A stretch of 32,084 bases of DNA from Parachlorella kessleri. Lineage: Eukaryota > Chlorophyta > Trebouxiophyceae > Chlorellales > Chlorellaceae. Where the stretch lies: assembly GCA_001598975.1 (NCBI GenBank), contig BBXU01000251.1, forward strand, positions 1-32,084, in the 5' to 3' direction. Under the pieces are notes generated by a model, which was not told where the DNA came from, searched no databases, and was given only the letters and a program-made list of their open reading frames with translations. Positions 11,301 through 23,431 of the stretch are shown piece after piece (position 1 is the first letter of the stretch; every line of letters begins with the position of its first letter). Made by a program: the position numbers and the translations under genes.

Positions 11301-13926
11301 TCCTTGCCACACTCGTCACTGGGCACAAGGAGGGCAAGTGAGTGTGACCACCTGCTGTCATGGCTCCATTCGTACTCCAGCATGTTTGCGGCTGCGGTGT
11401 GAGGAGTAGCGGGGGACACGCTCCTCCAAGGCCGGGTGCTCTTACTGGGTGCTCTCACCTGCTGCCCCTCACTGCAGGTGGGGCAGGGTGGACGTGCTAG
11501 TAGGCCACTCCACTGGCGGCCTGGTTGTCCTTGGCTTGGCTGAGCGCCTGGGGCAGGCAGCAGCTGGTGGCAAGAACAAGGAGCTGGCCGCCTTGGGCAT
11601 GCCCAAGCAGGTATACCACCTTGTGGGCTCCTGCTGTCAGCTTAAGGCAGCATTGCTAGCTATCTGGCTTGTATGTGCTGGGGGAGCTGGCTTGCCTGTG
11701 GTCCCCAAAGCCATTATCAACTACTTACGAGTTCCAATTCGGTGGAAGGGATGCCGCTAGGCTGCAACCAAGGGTCATTTAAACATTGATCTGGCTGGCT
11801 GGGGGATAGACACGTGGCAGGCTCCTGCGGTGGGGGGCGGGAGGCAATATCAGCACCAGCAGCCCAGCCCTGGCCCTTCTCCAGCTTTGGTACTTTTCTA
11901 CGGGCCCTGTGCAGGTATGGGTGCTGGATGCTCGAGCCTTCCTTATCAACCCCGACATTCCTGCAGTTACCGGTTTTATCGCCTTTGCGGGCGCCCTGCA
12001 GTCTGTGCCCCAGGTGCCTCCATATGCCTGGCCTGGGTGCACCATGCAACCCGGGACTTCCGCTCTCACAAACTGTGCCTTTCATTACATGAAGGAGCCT
12101 CTATGGCTAACGCGTGTGCACACAGGTTGGGTGTTCAGCTGCGTGCTTACCTGGCGACTGCGGGGCCATGCAGCGCATCGCGGGTGTTGCTGCCAGCCTT
12201 GACGAGGGTGAGCCGTGGCTCAGCAGGCTCATGCGTAGGCAGTCTTGCGTGCCTGGCAGGCAAGCGTGTGAGCTACAAGCTGCCTTACACCTTATGTGCT
12301 CGGCTAAAAGAGTAACCACTCGTGCTTTGTGTTGCTGGCTGCAGCCCTATGAGTCCGTGGACGACTTAGTCAAGGCTGTGTTGGCTCTTCAAAAAGCTAG
12401 CGGCATGGGCGAGGGTGAGGTCTACAACTCAACACTTCCTGGGGATTGCAGTGATGTTGATGGTAGCAAACACCGCGAGCAAACACCCAAAGGACTGCTG
12501 ACTTACCTTGGGTTTGCTGCAAGCATCGGCACAGCACCTGCGGCACTGACTGTCTCACACCTAGCCACACTTCTTCTCAGAACTCGGTCCCTGCCAAGCC
12601 TCAAACCAAGCCCTGCTGCCACTGCAGCTGAGGCACCTTGGCTACGGCCAGTCTGCTTCTCCACGATGAAGCCCAACCCCTCAGGACCCGGCTACGTGCG
12701 CCAGTACGATGCGGAGACAATAACCCAGGTCAGGTTTACAGGCTGCCTGCGTCTGGAGAGCTCTCGCTGGGCTCTCCACCTGGCGGTTGTGCCGCCTGCT
12801 TTGCAGCTGTGCACTCGGATGAAGCCAGGCTGCAGCCATCTAGCCCTCTGAGGCATGCAGCACAAGCCAGCGTAAGCGGCGTGCTTGGTTAAAGGCCTTC
12901 ACTGCAGGGACTGCAAGCACTGTGGCCCTCCAGCAGTGCTTGTGAAGGCCAGGCTTGGTTGTCAGACGGGCAGGCGCTTCCACCCAGCCATCCATCATTG
13001 AACATGCACTAACCGCATGGGAAAGCATTGCCACTTCCAGTCGTTCTTGATCAGTGGGTGGTGTTTTCTGCTGTCAGACTCATCGCAGGTTTTCTGACTT
13101 TGCCGTGCCAACCTGCAGATGATGCGCTCCTTCTGCATCACTGACTTCACAGCGGTGATTAGTCACCCGCCTGCGGGCTGCACCATTCACTCTGTGGTGG
13201 GCCGGGACTCTACCTTGTGGCCGGAGGATGCAAGGGGCCCAGAGGAGGTGAGGTCTTGCGCTTGCTACATCATAAGCATGGGTGGCAGGTGCTAATTTGG
13301 CCCGAACCCGTACTTCAGGCTACTGGCCATAGTGAGAAGCGGCCATGAGGTGGTGCCTGCCCCGTATGCTTGCATGGTGGTTGTTTATGGTGGCAGGCAA
13401 TGCGAAGGGAGGAGAGGTAAGGGTGAACAGTGTTGACATGGCTAGATGCAGCCAAGCTGTGGGGCTGGCCTGAGCTTTGGTCCAGCAGGTCTCTCCCCTT
13501 TCCCCTTGACGCCAGGTAGTGCATTCCGTTAGGTGAGCTGAGCTAGGTCTGACAAGGGCGGCGCGCAAGGGTTGTTCTGGTCGATAGCAGAAAGCAAGAT
13601 GCAGTAGGTGTGTTTTACGTGCCCGGTGAAGCTAGGGTGACCAATCAAGCAATTTGAGGGGAAGAAGCAGATGCATGGATGTGGCATTGATCAAATCGTG
13701 TTTGCCCAATGTGTGGCAGCCAACAAGGCCCACGCAGAATAGGTGCCTGCCCCTTATTGACTGCCTTTCCAATGTGCGCCTGCAGCTGGCTCTCTTGCAA
13801 CACCAGGAGGAGTCGGGAGCGGGGGTGCGGCTGCACAAGATTGATGGGGACCACTTCTTTGGCATCACCCACAAAGAGGAGCTGCTGGCCCTGCTGGCCA
13901 CGGGGGCTGAGGAGCTGAAGGGGTGA
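8365..13926 (+). CDS. Alpha/beta hydrolase-fold protein with plastid-type N-terminus
   Basis: Exons read: 8365-8496, 8826-9008, 9333-9440, [uncertain exons 9441-10405], 10661-10810, 11227-11337, 11478-11610, 11915-12013, 12345-12414, 12628-12728, 13119-13247, 13786-13926. From 10661 onward all join in phase. Exon 1 starts at ATG 8365 and encodes a Ser/Arg-rich leader ending MCVTAYSK, resembling a chloroplast transit peptide. Exons 2-3 are acidic and helical. The core has the oxyanion motif VFLHG, VLVDLPGHGASW, the nucleophile elbow GHSTGG (catalytic Ser), QVWVLDA, a late Asp candidate in VVGRDSTLWPED and the His candidate in KIDGDHFF. The order recalls plant At4g10030-like/ABHD11-like hydrolases. 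Substrate is unknown. A GC-AG intron is inferred after 9008. Candidate pieces in the uncertain part lie at 9765-9811, 10153-10204 and an exon ending at donor GTACGT (10406). Confidence 0.82.
11055..11112 (+). repeat. Dispersed intron element, copy 1 (hydrolase intron)
   Basis: GCAGCTGGCACCCGCTACAG followed by a CTGCTGTCTGACC-like block (GTGCTGGCTGACCTCTTGTC). It matches the copies at 16401, 26507 and 31030 over about 50 bases with gaps. It is the most diverged of the four. Confidence 0.5.
12882..12960. repeat. Small imperfect hairpin inside a hydrolase intron
   Basis: CAAGCACTG (12914-12922) pairs with CAGTGCTTG (12934-12942), and AGGCCTTCA upstream pairs with TGAAGGCC (12943-12950). The octamer GCTTGGTT occurs on both sides (about 12883 and 12953). 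No gene content was seen; it could be a remnant of a small terminal-inverted-repeat element or a chance RNA fold. Confidence 0.45.
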
Positions 13927-14298
13927 CCGCGTATGGAGCATGGGAGAAGGCATGCACAACTCTGGTCGACATGCATGTGTCACCAACTGCGTTATCACTG
14001 ATTTGCATCAGGCACCCAGAGACCAGCCGGCGCCTGATGCTTCTTGATAGGGTAGGAATGTTGCTGGCAGGCCCCAAGATTTTCGCTATAGAAAGTGAAC
14101 TTGATCTTAGTACCAGGATCTCATGCCTGGCTTCTTGCTATCCAGGACTTCTCATGCTTCGTGTGCACAAACGATGCCTGCACAGTGGGTTGTCAGTGAC
14201 GAGTGCCAGCCAGGCTCCTATATGAACTAGGCAACAAATATGAGGCATCCTAGCCCTTGGAAGGACAAGTGGGTGTGCAACAGGGTGCTGGCTTCAGA

Positions 14299-14303
14299 TG
14301 TAA
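14299..14303 (+). terminator. Polyadenylation signal TGTAA, hydrolase gene
   Basis: First TGTAA noticed after the hydrolase stop, 373 bases downstream, a normal 3'UTR length for a green alga. Confidence 0.6.
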
Positions 14304-15644
14304 CATAGCTATCCAAGCAGTCTGTCACAAGGACTCACCGAGCTTCGACAACTTGGCACTTTTGCTCGATAAATTTGAAAAAGGCAAAGAGCTAAGCCGG
14401 CAAGGTGCACCCCAGTGGGATGGCTGCTTTGAGAACCCCAACCCATGCTAGCTATCTAGAGAGTGACAGCCAGGGGACCTAGATGGAGGGGCGACAGGCT
14501 GGGAAGATCTGCCAACCTTTGGGTACCCTGGGGACCGCAACCTTGCGACCAGATTGGGGGACCAGATGAGGGTGCACCCCGCCCACTTCTTAAACCCCAG
14601 TCTTCTGTCGTGGTGCAACCCGTTGGTCCATAGCTTCCTCCAGGCCAGAAGCCCAGAGCCACGTAGGTAGTCCCTGTTGGAGGGATGCCACCGTGGAACA
14701 TACCAAGGAACACACGGTCCCTCGCTGTTCAACTACCTGCCAGAGCAAAGAATTGTCACGCAGGAAAGCCTGGTCTAGCCTGCTCTCGCACTGGTCAGCA
14801 GGTCACGCGGCCGCCCAACAGAGAGAAGCTACATAAAGCCTGCTTGCTGAGCAGTCCGAGGCCACCTCACCGCCTGCAAAACAGAACCTGTACGGCGGTA
14901 TTTCTGTCGAGGTGACCATGGATGTGGTCACAGTTGCCAGCAGCGTTAGGCTGTTCTCGTGAAGGACTGCCAGCTTTTCTGGGGTGGAGGGTCCAGAGCT
15001 ACGACAGCAGTTCGGGCTCCTAGGGAGCAGGGTACGTGCTCTAATGCACGTGGCCCAGCCATACCAAAAGGGTCCAAGGACAGGTGGCCCCTCGGGTTTG
15101 GCGCCACGCGCAGCCACAAAACTGATCGACTAGTGTGGAGATCATCTGTCGGTTGGGTCGAGATAGTACTTTGCGCAAATCCTAGCAGCGAAGGAGTTCT
15201 TAAGGCCTCGCTGCCTTTCCGAGTGCACGTGTGGCGTACCCAACAGCCGTGGTGAGCAGGAGCGCAGGCAAGCACTGGCAGACCCAAAGACTTCGCTTCA
15301 CTGCTGCGTGCATGGTGTGCTCGAAAAGAATGTCGCGCCTCCTGGCCTGTCTTGAACCTTGCCCTAGCCGGGTTGCATGCCCTTGTGGCCGCGCTCAGGC
15401 TAGTCCAGCAGCTTTTGGGTTTCGGGCAGCAACGCCCTGCATTGCCTTTGAAAGGGCATTTGAGGGTACTCCTGGCTTAGCGACAGGCCACGTGGGCAGC
15501 AGCCTCGATGGCCCCTTCAACCTTGCTAGGTTGTGCTGCGTGCAAGAGTGAAAGACGCACTTCAGGTCGCCTGACCAGAGAATAATGCAGCAGTGCAGAG
15601 AATGAGAGAGAAATGGAAGCGGTGCGTGCAGGGAAGGGCCAGCC
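14304..15644. other. Intergenic region and presumed promoter/5'UTR of the transporter gene
   Basis: Open frames here on either strand carry no recognisable family motif and no coherent splice structure, so none is called. The distal part should hold the transporter promoter, but no clear TATA box was seen. Confidence 0.4.
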
Positions 15645-15648
15645 ATGA
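15613..15648 (+). promoter_or_regulatory. Upstream ORF overlapping the transporter start codon (ATGA)
   Basis: ATG at 15613 opens an 11-codon frame (MEAVRAGKGQP) whose TGA overlaps the chosen transporter start as ATGA (15645-15648). Another ATG at 15602, in a different frame, runs past the start. They matter only if transcription starts upstream of them, which is not known here. Confidence 0.35.
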
Positions 15649-18600
15649 AGCTGCCTAAGATTGAGGTTGAGGACCGGACAACTAGGGAGTGGCTGCTCGG
15701 GAGTTATGACTATGTGAGTACTGGCCGTGTGGCTCACTTGCCTGACTGACCACTACCCACTTTGAGAGGCAAGGTGGTTTCTCCCTAGCCTACTTCCGCC
15801 GGTGGCATGTTCGCCCTCCCCTTGGCAGTCTGGGTACCAACCTACTTGCAGCTTCACACGTTGGGGACTTCTTGTAGGGCAGGTGGCATGCAGGGCCACT
15901 TGTACACTATAAAAGTAAAGGCACAGTGCCATGGTGCCACCTGGGCCTAGTAGTGTCTGACCTTCCTGCTCTGCTTGCCTCGGTGCTTGCAGAAGTACCT
16001 GTGTATGCCCCAGTGGCCCTTTGGTAGGAAGAAGCGTGACCCGCCTAAGTTCTTTGGTAAGTGACACTGGGCTATGCACGCCTGGGTTGCTGTTTGCGTA
16101 ATAGTTGCAAGTTAGTTGTGCGACAAAAGTGCTTGCGTCGTGCTTTTGCTTGCACCAGCTGTGGGCAGGTGTTACAATGGAATGCAACCTGGCCAGGTGG
16201 CGAAAAACTGCCACAACTCGCTGAGGGGTGTATATGGGATGACTCACCATGCTGTGCTGTGCTGTGCTGCCCTGCAGAGGTCAATGCCTGGCTGGGGTTC
16301 CTCACCGCTGCCGTCATGGGTCTACAGCATGCCCTGGCCATGATTGGAGGTGAGCACCTCAAATTCAGCAGCAGGTCATTAAGAAAAGTAAATAAGCAAC
16401 CTCCTTTCTGATTCTGTCTGCTCCTAAATGCAGCTGGCACCCGCTGTCTGACCCCTTCGTGTCAGGTGCACCTCCATCCTCAGATGAACAAGCCCAGGCC
16501 GTTAGTGGCACATTTGTATGCTGCGCCATGTGATGCTTGCCACGTGACCAACTCACTTTCTGTGCCACAATATGGAAGTTGAGCTGGCACCGGACATGTA
16601 GAGCCCATTTTCAGACCACCCACATGGCAGCACATGTCACACACTGCCATTGCAGGCCTAATCGTGCCTGCCACCATTGTCGGCAGCTACACCGCCGCCG
16701 ATGTCGCGAGGGGCACCATGACCCCCGCGGAAGCACAAGACATCAAGCAATGTGAGTGGCTGGATCGGTCACACACGGAAGGGGTGTTCATTCCTCAGCG
16801 TGTCTTCACGCATTTCCAGCTTGGCGGCCGCGGTACCTCTCACTAGCCAGCCTGTGGTATCTCACCAAGCAGCCAGTCTGTGCTATTGGTGGCTGCAGAC
16901 CTCATCTCAGCTTCCCTCATCATTTGCGGCATCACGACCATGATTCAAGTGACCAGCGTACCGCTGCCGTATGGCCGCCAGCTGGGAGCGGGCATCCTGT
17001 CAGTCATGGTGAGTCATGGTGGGGAGGCCTGAAGACCATGCGAGTGGACAGTCTGGCAACTGAGGTGGCATGGGAGCCGAAATCCTGCTAGCCACTGTTG
17101 CCAAGGGCTGGACTGGTTGACGAAAGGGGTCTCTGATGGGCTAGTCCGCAGCTCTGACATACACAGCACAGCCCTAATTGAGAGCAACACTAGCATGCAG
17201 TGCACCTAAGAACCAGGCACTATGCAGCTTGCACTGCCGGTGCATCGGGGTAGGCGGCCCGTAGGCGGCCCAGTGGGAGTCATCTGGGCTATGCCACCCA
17301 CCAACACCACCCCAAACATGCCGCTGGTACTCCTCACAGCACGCTGGTTGTACAGCCTCTGCTAACTATGCAGGCTTCATGTTGGTGCAGGGCGTGTCCT
17401 TCACTACCGTGCCTGTAGCCCAGTCAGTGCTTGGCAAGCTCACTGTGAGTATGGCTGCCAGGGCACCCCACACTGTCTTCACACAGGGAAAAAGGTTGCT
17501 TTGTCCGACTCGGTGTGTGCCTCTTGCTAGTGAGCAGCTCCCGGAGTGGTTGTAGTCTCTCGGGAGCTGCACTCGAGATCGGTGGGATACCCAGGCCGAC
17601 CCCTGTGTAGGATACTAGTCCCCTTTACACTCCCCAGAGAAAAATTTACTACTACTATTCAAAATTGCCCGTGCCTGACGTGGGCATTCCGCTTGGTTGT
17701 TTTGCAGAGCGAAGGCCAGTCCTTCAACGAAGCATATGGCAAACTCCTCGGCACCATCGGTAAGCCACCCAAGGGGATCGGACAGGATACCCCGGAACAA
17801 AACAGGGGTTTGAGCTGCCGTGATTCTTCTGCAACCGTGGTGACAGCCCACTGGTCTGCAAGGCCCTCCTGGCTGAAGTTTTTCTGTTAGAAGTAGCTTG
17901 GGTTGGCAGAGCTCGGTCGCTGCTGGCACCTTCATTGCCGTGGCCCTGCATATGCTTTTGGCTGCGGTGTGCTGGGGGGACCCCCTCCCCCCCATGGGTC
18001 CACTCGTCTTGCTGTCTATGGTACCTGGTGTCTGTCGAGTGTTTGAGTTTTCAATTCGGGCCCTCCTCCTGTCCGACTCCCCCAAACAGTGTGACCATGT
18101 GCTCCTGCTGCAGCGTTGTGTGGCCTCATCCCACTCATTATCTCCTCACTGCCCCACAAGGCCATCCGCAAGGTCTTCCCCCCCATCGTGTGCGGTGTCA
18201 CCATCAGTGAGTCACCATTAATCAGCAGGCAGCAAGGCCCTCTCTTCCCAGCAGCGTGTGCAAAGGTCGTACCGTGTGACCCTGGCTTCGCTAGGGTGTG
18301 TATGGGGGGGTGTCGCCGCTGTGAATGCTTGGTGACTCATCAGGAGCACATAGCAGGGTTGCAATGGAAGGTTGTTGGCCTAGAAGCACTCCTATGAAGT
18401 TGCCTGCGAGCCCGCCTTCCCTTCCAGCCCCGGTCTTCAATCTTGCTCCATTCCTGCATGCCTGCAGTGCTGATTGGCATCAACTTGGCTGGCGCTGGCA
18501 TGTCCAACTGGGGCGGCGGGACTTTCTGCGGCCAAAACTGTGAGTCTATGTCGGCTTCACATGCATGGAGCCTGGTATTGCTCCACCAATTCACGCAACC

Positions 18601-21600
18601 TAGAGGCGCGTGCATATGGTTTGGGCTGGCTGGCTGGCGACCTGTTGTTGCCTGTGGCCACTACGCTCCGCGACCGCCCAACAATATCGCTGAGGGTTGG
18701 AGGTTGTTATGTCTGCCCACGGGTCAACCGTACCTTCGCCTTAAACTGGCATATCACTTGCTGGAGCCTACACTCCATTCAAGCGCTGGGCTGATACTAC
18801 TGCGTGTTCCTGCCTCGCCTGGCTGCAGACAAAGGACTGGATGCGTCGCCGCTGGGTACCTGCCAAGTCCTCAATACCACCACCAACACCTGGTCCGAAA
18901 CCCAAGTTTGGTGAGCCCCGAGGGTAGACACCTGTCAAGGTTTACAGGGTCGAGAAGCTTGATTTGAAGAAAAACGAAGAGTTGGTGTCTGTGTTGGTCG
19001 CACCTCTGAGGGACCTAATGCAACATCGGCTGGTGTCGAGTCGGCATCAGGCTAGGATAGAGTAATTGCATGCAACCCGACAACCTGGAAGGTGCCAATG
19101 GACAACAGTGTGTCTGATTCAGCACCAGCCTATTTGGGTCCTCGAAGTCTATTGTTTGGCATCATTTGGCCACTACGCCTTTGTACGGCCGTGGTTTGGA
19201 AGGGCATGGGGGGACTCCACACCTGTGTGCATGTATCACCGCTGTCTCAGAGCCCCCTGGGTTCCCTGTGGTGCAGCTACGGCCCCAAGATTTTCCCTTT
19301 GAGCTGCGACGGCAACGGGAATGTGAAGCTCCCCTTCGGCTCTCCGGTCTATGTAGGCCTGGTACGTACACAGCGGCTTTGCCAACTTACTAACCCCCTC
19401 TGCTTGAGGGCTGCGTTATCAAGGGTGGGCGCTGCAATGAGCCTTGCGTGCCACACAAGGCATGCAATTGCACCCGTGGGGGGTTGAGGCGTGCATGACA
19501 CTTGCAACGGCTCCTGAGACTATTTGTCCCCCTCTGACGTCATGCCATGCTAGCATGCCGCGTGCAGGGCTTTGCATCGTTCAGCATGCTGGTGATTATT
19601 GAGCTCTTTGGCAGCCCCTTCCTGCGCAACTGCTCCGTCATCGTGGCGCTACTCTTCGGTGAGTCATAGCGTGGTTCTGCGCTCCGCACGCTGTGCTCAT
19701 CACCAGCTGCTTTGGGTTGACTCGTGGCGGGGTCTATCACCAGTGCCAAGGTGGCTGCAGGCGCCGCGCCGTACTCTTGTTTTTGTAACGGCACTGCATG
19801 CTCTCGTCCACTTGATTACACGTAGTACACCTTACTAATACTTCACCCTATGCCACCTGGGGTGCTGCAGGGTACTTCCTGGCAGCAGTCACCCGCCACG
19901 ATGGCAAGGCTTTTGTCACAACCCAAGCCATGGATGCTGCCCCTGGCATCACCTTCCTCTGGACAACTACCTTCCCACTGAGTGAGTTGGCTTGTGGCCT
20001 ATCTTGTGGGCATTAGACTTACTTGATCAAACGCAGTGTGCATCTACCCGAACGGGTGACACTACCACCACTAGGTCGTTGCTGTCATGCGTGTTCAAGG
20101 CGTAGTTTCCTGGGTCCAGCCTAAGGAGCCTGTCCAGCCTGTCTGAGGTGCGAGTCAAACATTGGAAGCATGCATGCGCCCGTTAAGTGTGCCAAAACAC
20201 GCAGCAGTGAGAGGGTAGGTTGGCTGTGTGTACCGTGCCAACAGCCTGCACAAGGGGGCGTTTGCTGAGCTGCCGCCCACCTGCTGCCTGCCCTGTGCTA
20301 CAGGTCTTTATGGCGCGGCTGTCATCCCCATGTGTATTGTTTTCACCATCACAAGTATCGAAACCGTGGGTGATGTGACTGCCACTGAGGAAGCCTCGTT
20401 CCTAAACACCTCTGGCCCCTCCCATCAGAAGCGCATCAAGGGTGCCCTGCTCAACGATGGTGAGTACAGTAGCGACCCTCGTTTGGGCTTTTGAGATGGA
20501 GGTAGACGTAGTGGTGGGAAGCTGTCAACATCTCACATTCACATACTATATCGACCGCTTGGTGAAGACTGTGAAGCACAGGCCCGTGTTTCATGCATGC
20601 CACGGAGGCGCCCAACGCCACTCTGCTGTTTAAGTGGGTACCAAGGCTGATTGGGTACAGCCCGGATATAGCCGCCGTGCAGCGGGTAGTGGTTGTTGCC
20701 AATGCCTCCGGTGCCGACTAGCTTAGAGCGGGATGGTGCCGAAAGTACAGGGAGCACAGGATCCCCCAGGCTTGGCAGTGTCGCCGCAGAATGAATCTTG
20801 CATACCACTACCTGGCATGCAGGTCTCTCGGGTATCTTCTCGGGCCTGGCAACGTCGCTGCCTCTGACAACCTTCGCTCAAAGTGAGTCATACTCTGGAC
20901 GGGCTGTGCAACCATCTTAGCGCTCCTAAACACAGCTTGCAGTATCAGCCGACAACTCAAGACTCTCCGATGCATGGCTTAGCCTGCTCATTACCTGCTG
21001 TTAGGTAGCTGGTGTGTTGTTCTCATTCCCTGCAGACACGGTGATGTTGCTAGTATAAGGTGTTCTGACCGATCCTTCGCTTTCTGGGACGTGCTTGCAG
21101 ACAACGGCGTGATCTCACTAACTGCGGTTGCCTCCCGACAAGCTGGGTGGGCGTGCGCCTGCTGGCTTTTCCTATTTGGCATTATCGGCAAGATCGGCGC
21201 CTTCTTCACATCCATCCCCAACTGCGTGCTGGGCGGGTGAGTAGTCAGCTGGCTGCGTAGGGACACCAGCAGCGCATTGCAAACTGAGCAGCCATGGCGT
21301 GTCAACTCAGCTGTAGCTGACAGGGCGCTTGCAGCCTGTCACTGCGCTATACTTCGCCTGCCTGCACAAGTTATCAGGCAAGCTTCTTCCTGCTGTGTTG
21401 TCCCTGGGCCTTACGTCTGCTACCTCGTGCTCATCGCTCATCCTCCTACTCCTCTTGCTGCTCGCAGCGTCACCTTTTTCCTGTTTGCCAACGTCATTGC
21501 CTCGGGCGTGAAGATTGTCTCCAGCGAGCACCTCAACCGCCGCAACCGTTTCATCATGGGTGAGTCACACGCTTAGTCAGCGCAGCCGCGGGCCTTCAAG

Positions 21601-22955
21601 TGGATTGCCCATGCGGCAGGTGGCCACCTGGCTTCCACCCCCACATAAAGGCGCAGCTGCCTTCTTGTGGCAGCTGGGTATCTCTTGCTGCCTCCAGCGT
21701 CCTCCGGCCATAGCTTGGACGGCCAGGGCGGCCCTTGCTTCTAACAGCAAGCAGCCTTCTGACAATGTCCTGACAAGGTTCAATGTGATGCTTCCCTGCA
21801 GCCTGCGCCCTGGGCCTGGGCATTGGCGTGACAATCTACCCCCAGTGGGCGGACTGGGGCTCGGCACCCCCCTACAACGCCTACGGCCTGTGGCCCTGCA
21901 CCGGCTGCAGCTCGTTCGTCAAGTCTCTGCGGGATGCCCTCATCCTCATCCTGTCCAGCGGCCTCACGTGAGTGATGTGGCGGCTGTGGGGTGGCGCTCA
22001 GATGACGCGGTTTATAACTGTTCCCGAGTGGGGTTCATCTTGTGGGCAGCTGGCTCCCCTGCAAGGCTGGCTGGCAGGCTGGAACTGCGGTGGCCCCTTG
22101 TAGGGTGGTGACAGGCTGCTCCTGGATGACAGCATTGTGTTTGTCGGATAAGTTGTTAGCTTGCCTGTGAAGGGACGAGACCATTGCTGACCATACCGTG
22201 CTGGGCTGCGCTGTGCAGGATTGGTGCCGTGACTGCCTGCTTCCTTAACCTGCTGCTGCCAGCCGAGAAGGCCATGGTGAGCTTGTGTAAAGTTGACCAT
22301 CATTTACCGACAAGGAATGCATGCCCAAAGCGCTGTTCTTTGAGGACCGCGAATGTCCTTACTGCAGCTTGTGGGCTTGAGTGGGAGTTGTTACATTGAT
22401 AACGATTTTGGAGCATATGGACCCTGTTGTCTGACCCCTGCGCTGTGGGACAAGCACCCAAGGTGGTGGGCCCCTGCGGTGCTCATCAAAAGAGGACGGA
22501 AATTCATGTTATCCTGTGCCCTGCGCAGATTGTGCCTGAGCCAAGCCGCATGCTGCCCACGCTGGGCGCCGAGCCAACTGTGTACTACAAGGGCCAGGAC
22601 GAGCCCTCTGACGACTCCCACAGTGGCCAGAAGGTGCGTTGACATTTAGTTTTGCTATCAGCCTGATGTGTGTGTGCTGTTTTAGCTGCCATGCCTAGTG
22701 AGCTGCACACGGTTATCACTCGTGGCCCATAGCGATCTTGTGCCCTTGAGGCCTGGGCATGCTTGATTGTGTATGTTTGTATGTCTACTACTTTCACAGC
22801 GGTCCTTGCCAAGTCGCAAGCCTTCGCATGCTTCTTGCACCAGATGTGCAGCTGGAAGGAAGCTGAGGGTGCTATTGGCATCACATGTGCAGGTGATCGC
22901 GGAGCCTGTGGAAGCCCCGAGGATGGATAGCATGACCAAGGAAGAGCAGGCCTAG
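15645..22955 (+). CDS. NAT/NCS2 nucleobase (purine/xanthine-type) transporter, UapA-like
   Basis: Polytopic membrane H+ symporter of the nucleobase-ascorbate transporter family. Exons: 15645-15713, 15993-16056, 16278-16349, 16656-16751, 16899-17008, 17391-17444, 17708-17759, 18114-18206, 18468-18539, 18829-18910, 19277-19361, 19568-19658, 19871-19981, 20304-20459, 20823-20882, 21101-21236, 21468-21559, 21802-21967, 22219-22276, 22529-22633, 22893-22955. All are in phase, total 628 residues. Diagnostic features: GLQHALAMIG (His62), YLISASLIICG, a Cys-containing external-type loop with NTT sequon, TM8 SIETVGDVTATEEAS (Glu370, Asp374), and NAT signature QNNGVISLTA at 422-431. In UapA the last signature residue is Arg; here it is Ala. 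The order and the long loop match eukaryotic UapA-type purine transporters better than plant NATs. Transport of xanthine or urate is likely but not proven. The hydrophilic tail is Asp/Glu-rich. Confidence 0.95.
16401..16475 (+). repeat. Dispersed intron element, copy 2 (transporter intron 3)
   Basis: CCTCCTTTCTGATTCTGTCT, then GCAGCTGGCACCCGCTGTCT and GACCCCTTCGTGTCAGGTGC. It is close to the copy at 26507 along the whole length apart from small gaps. Confidence 0.7.
21031..21130 (+). repeat. Decayed echo of acceptor and start of the NAT-signature exon
   Basis: TGCAGACACGGTGATGTTGC near 21031 resembles the real junction TGCAGACAACGGCGTGATCT at 21096, 65 bases downstream. The copy has lost single bases that would break the frame of the signature motif. 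Confidence 0.5.
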
Positions 22956-23426
22956 GCCCAGTACCGGAAACCCAAAGAAGCTACAACGGCAGGACGGAGC
23001 TGTCCATGGGACCTCTTTCTGGAGGGATGCTGCGGTGGGTGGCCCCATTTACAGCATGCAGCCGCCAAGGCAGGCCCTTGCAAGACCTTTGGAACCCATA
23101 CTAGGCACGGGAATTCGTATAGTTTTGTCTTTCTTTCTTATCCTGGAGGCACCCTCGGCCGTGAGGTGTCCAATGGGTCTCCACCCAGTTGGTGTGACTG
23201 CAACACAATAAAGGAAACCCTGACAGAACAAGCTAGCTTGTGTTGCGATTGATGGTATTACACAAGCTTTAATGGGGTTGTATGGGTGCTAGTTGCCTTC
23301 TGAATGGCTAGATTGGAGTAGTGACCAGAAGTAAGCGAGTTGGTGTACGTGAGTTGGACCTAACCCCCTTCAAACCGGTGTGTACTTCTAGCATCCTAGC
23401 TGCGGTGGAATACAAGCCCCAGGGGG

Positions 23427-23431
23427 TGTAA
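23427..23431 (+). terminator. Polyadenylation signal TGTAA, transporter gene
   Basis: First TGTAA noticed on the plus strand after the stop, 472 bases downstream. An AATAAA also occurs at 23207, but TGTAA is the usual signal in green algae. Confidence 0.55.

Noticed and set aside
12126..12207. Candidate hydrolase exon with good splice sites (CACAG ... GTGAGC)
   Set aside because: The exons at 11915-12013 and 12345-12414 join in phase 0 without it and give the expected family order after VWVLDA; including it breaks the frame or adds unrelated Cys-rich sequence.
14946..15551. Open frames in the intergenic region before the transporter
   Set aside because: No recognised motif, no supporting splice signals in series, and overlapping frames on both strands of similar length, as expected by chance in GC-rich DNA.
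20991..22303. Minus-strand open frames opposite transporter exons
   Set aside because: They overlap plus-strand exons whose phases and motifs are fully consistent with a NAT transporter.
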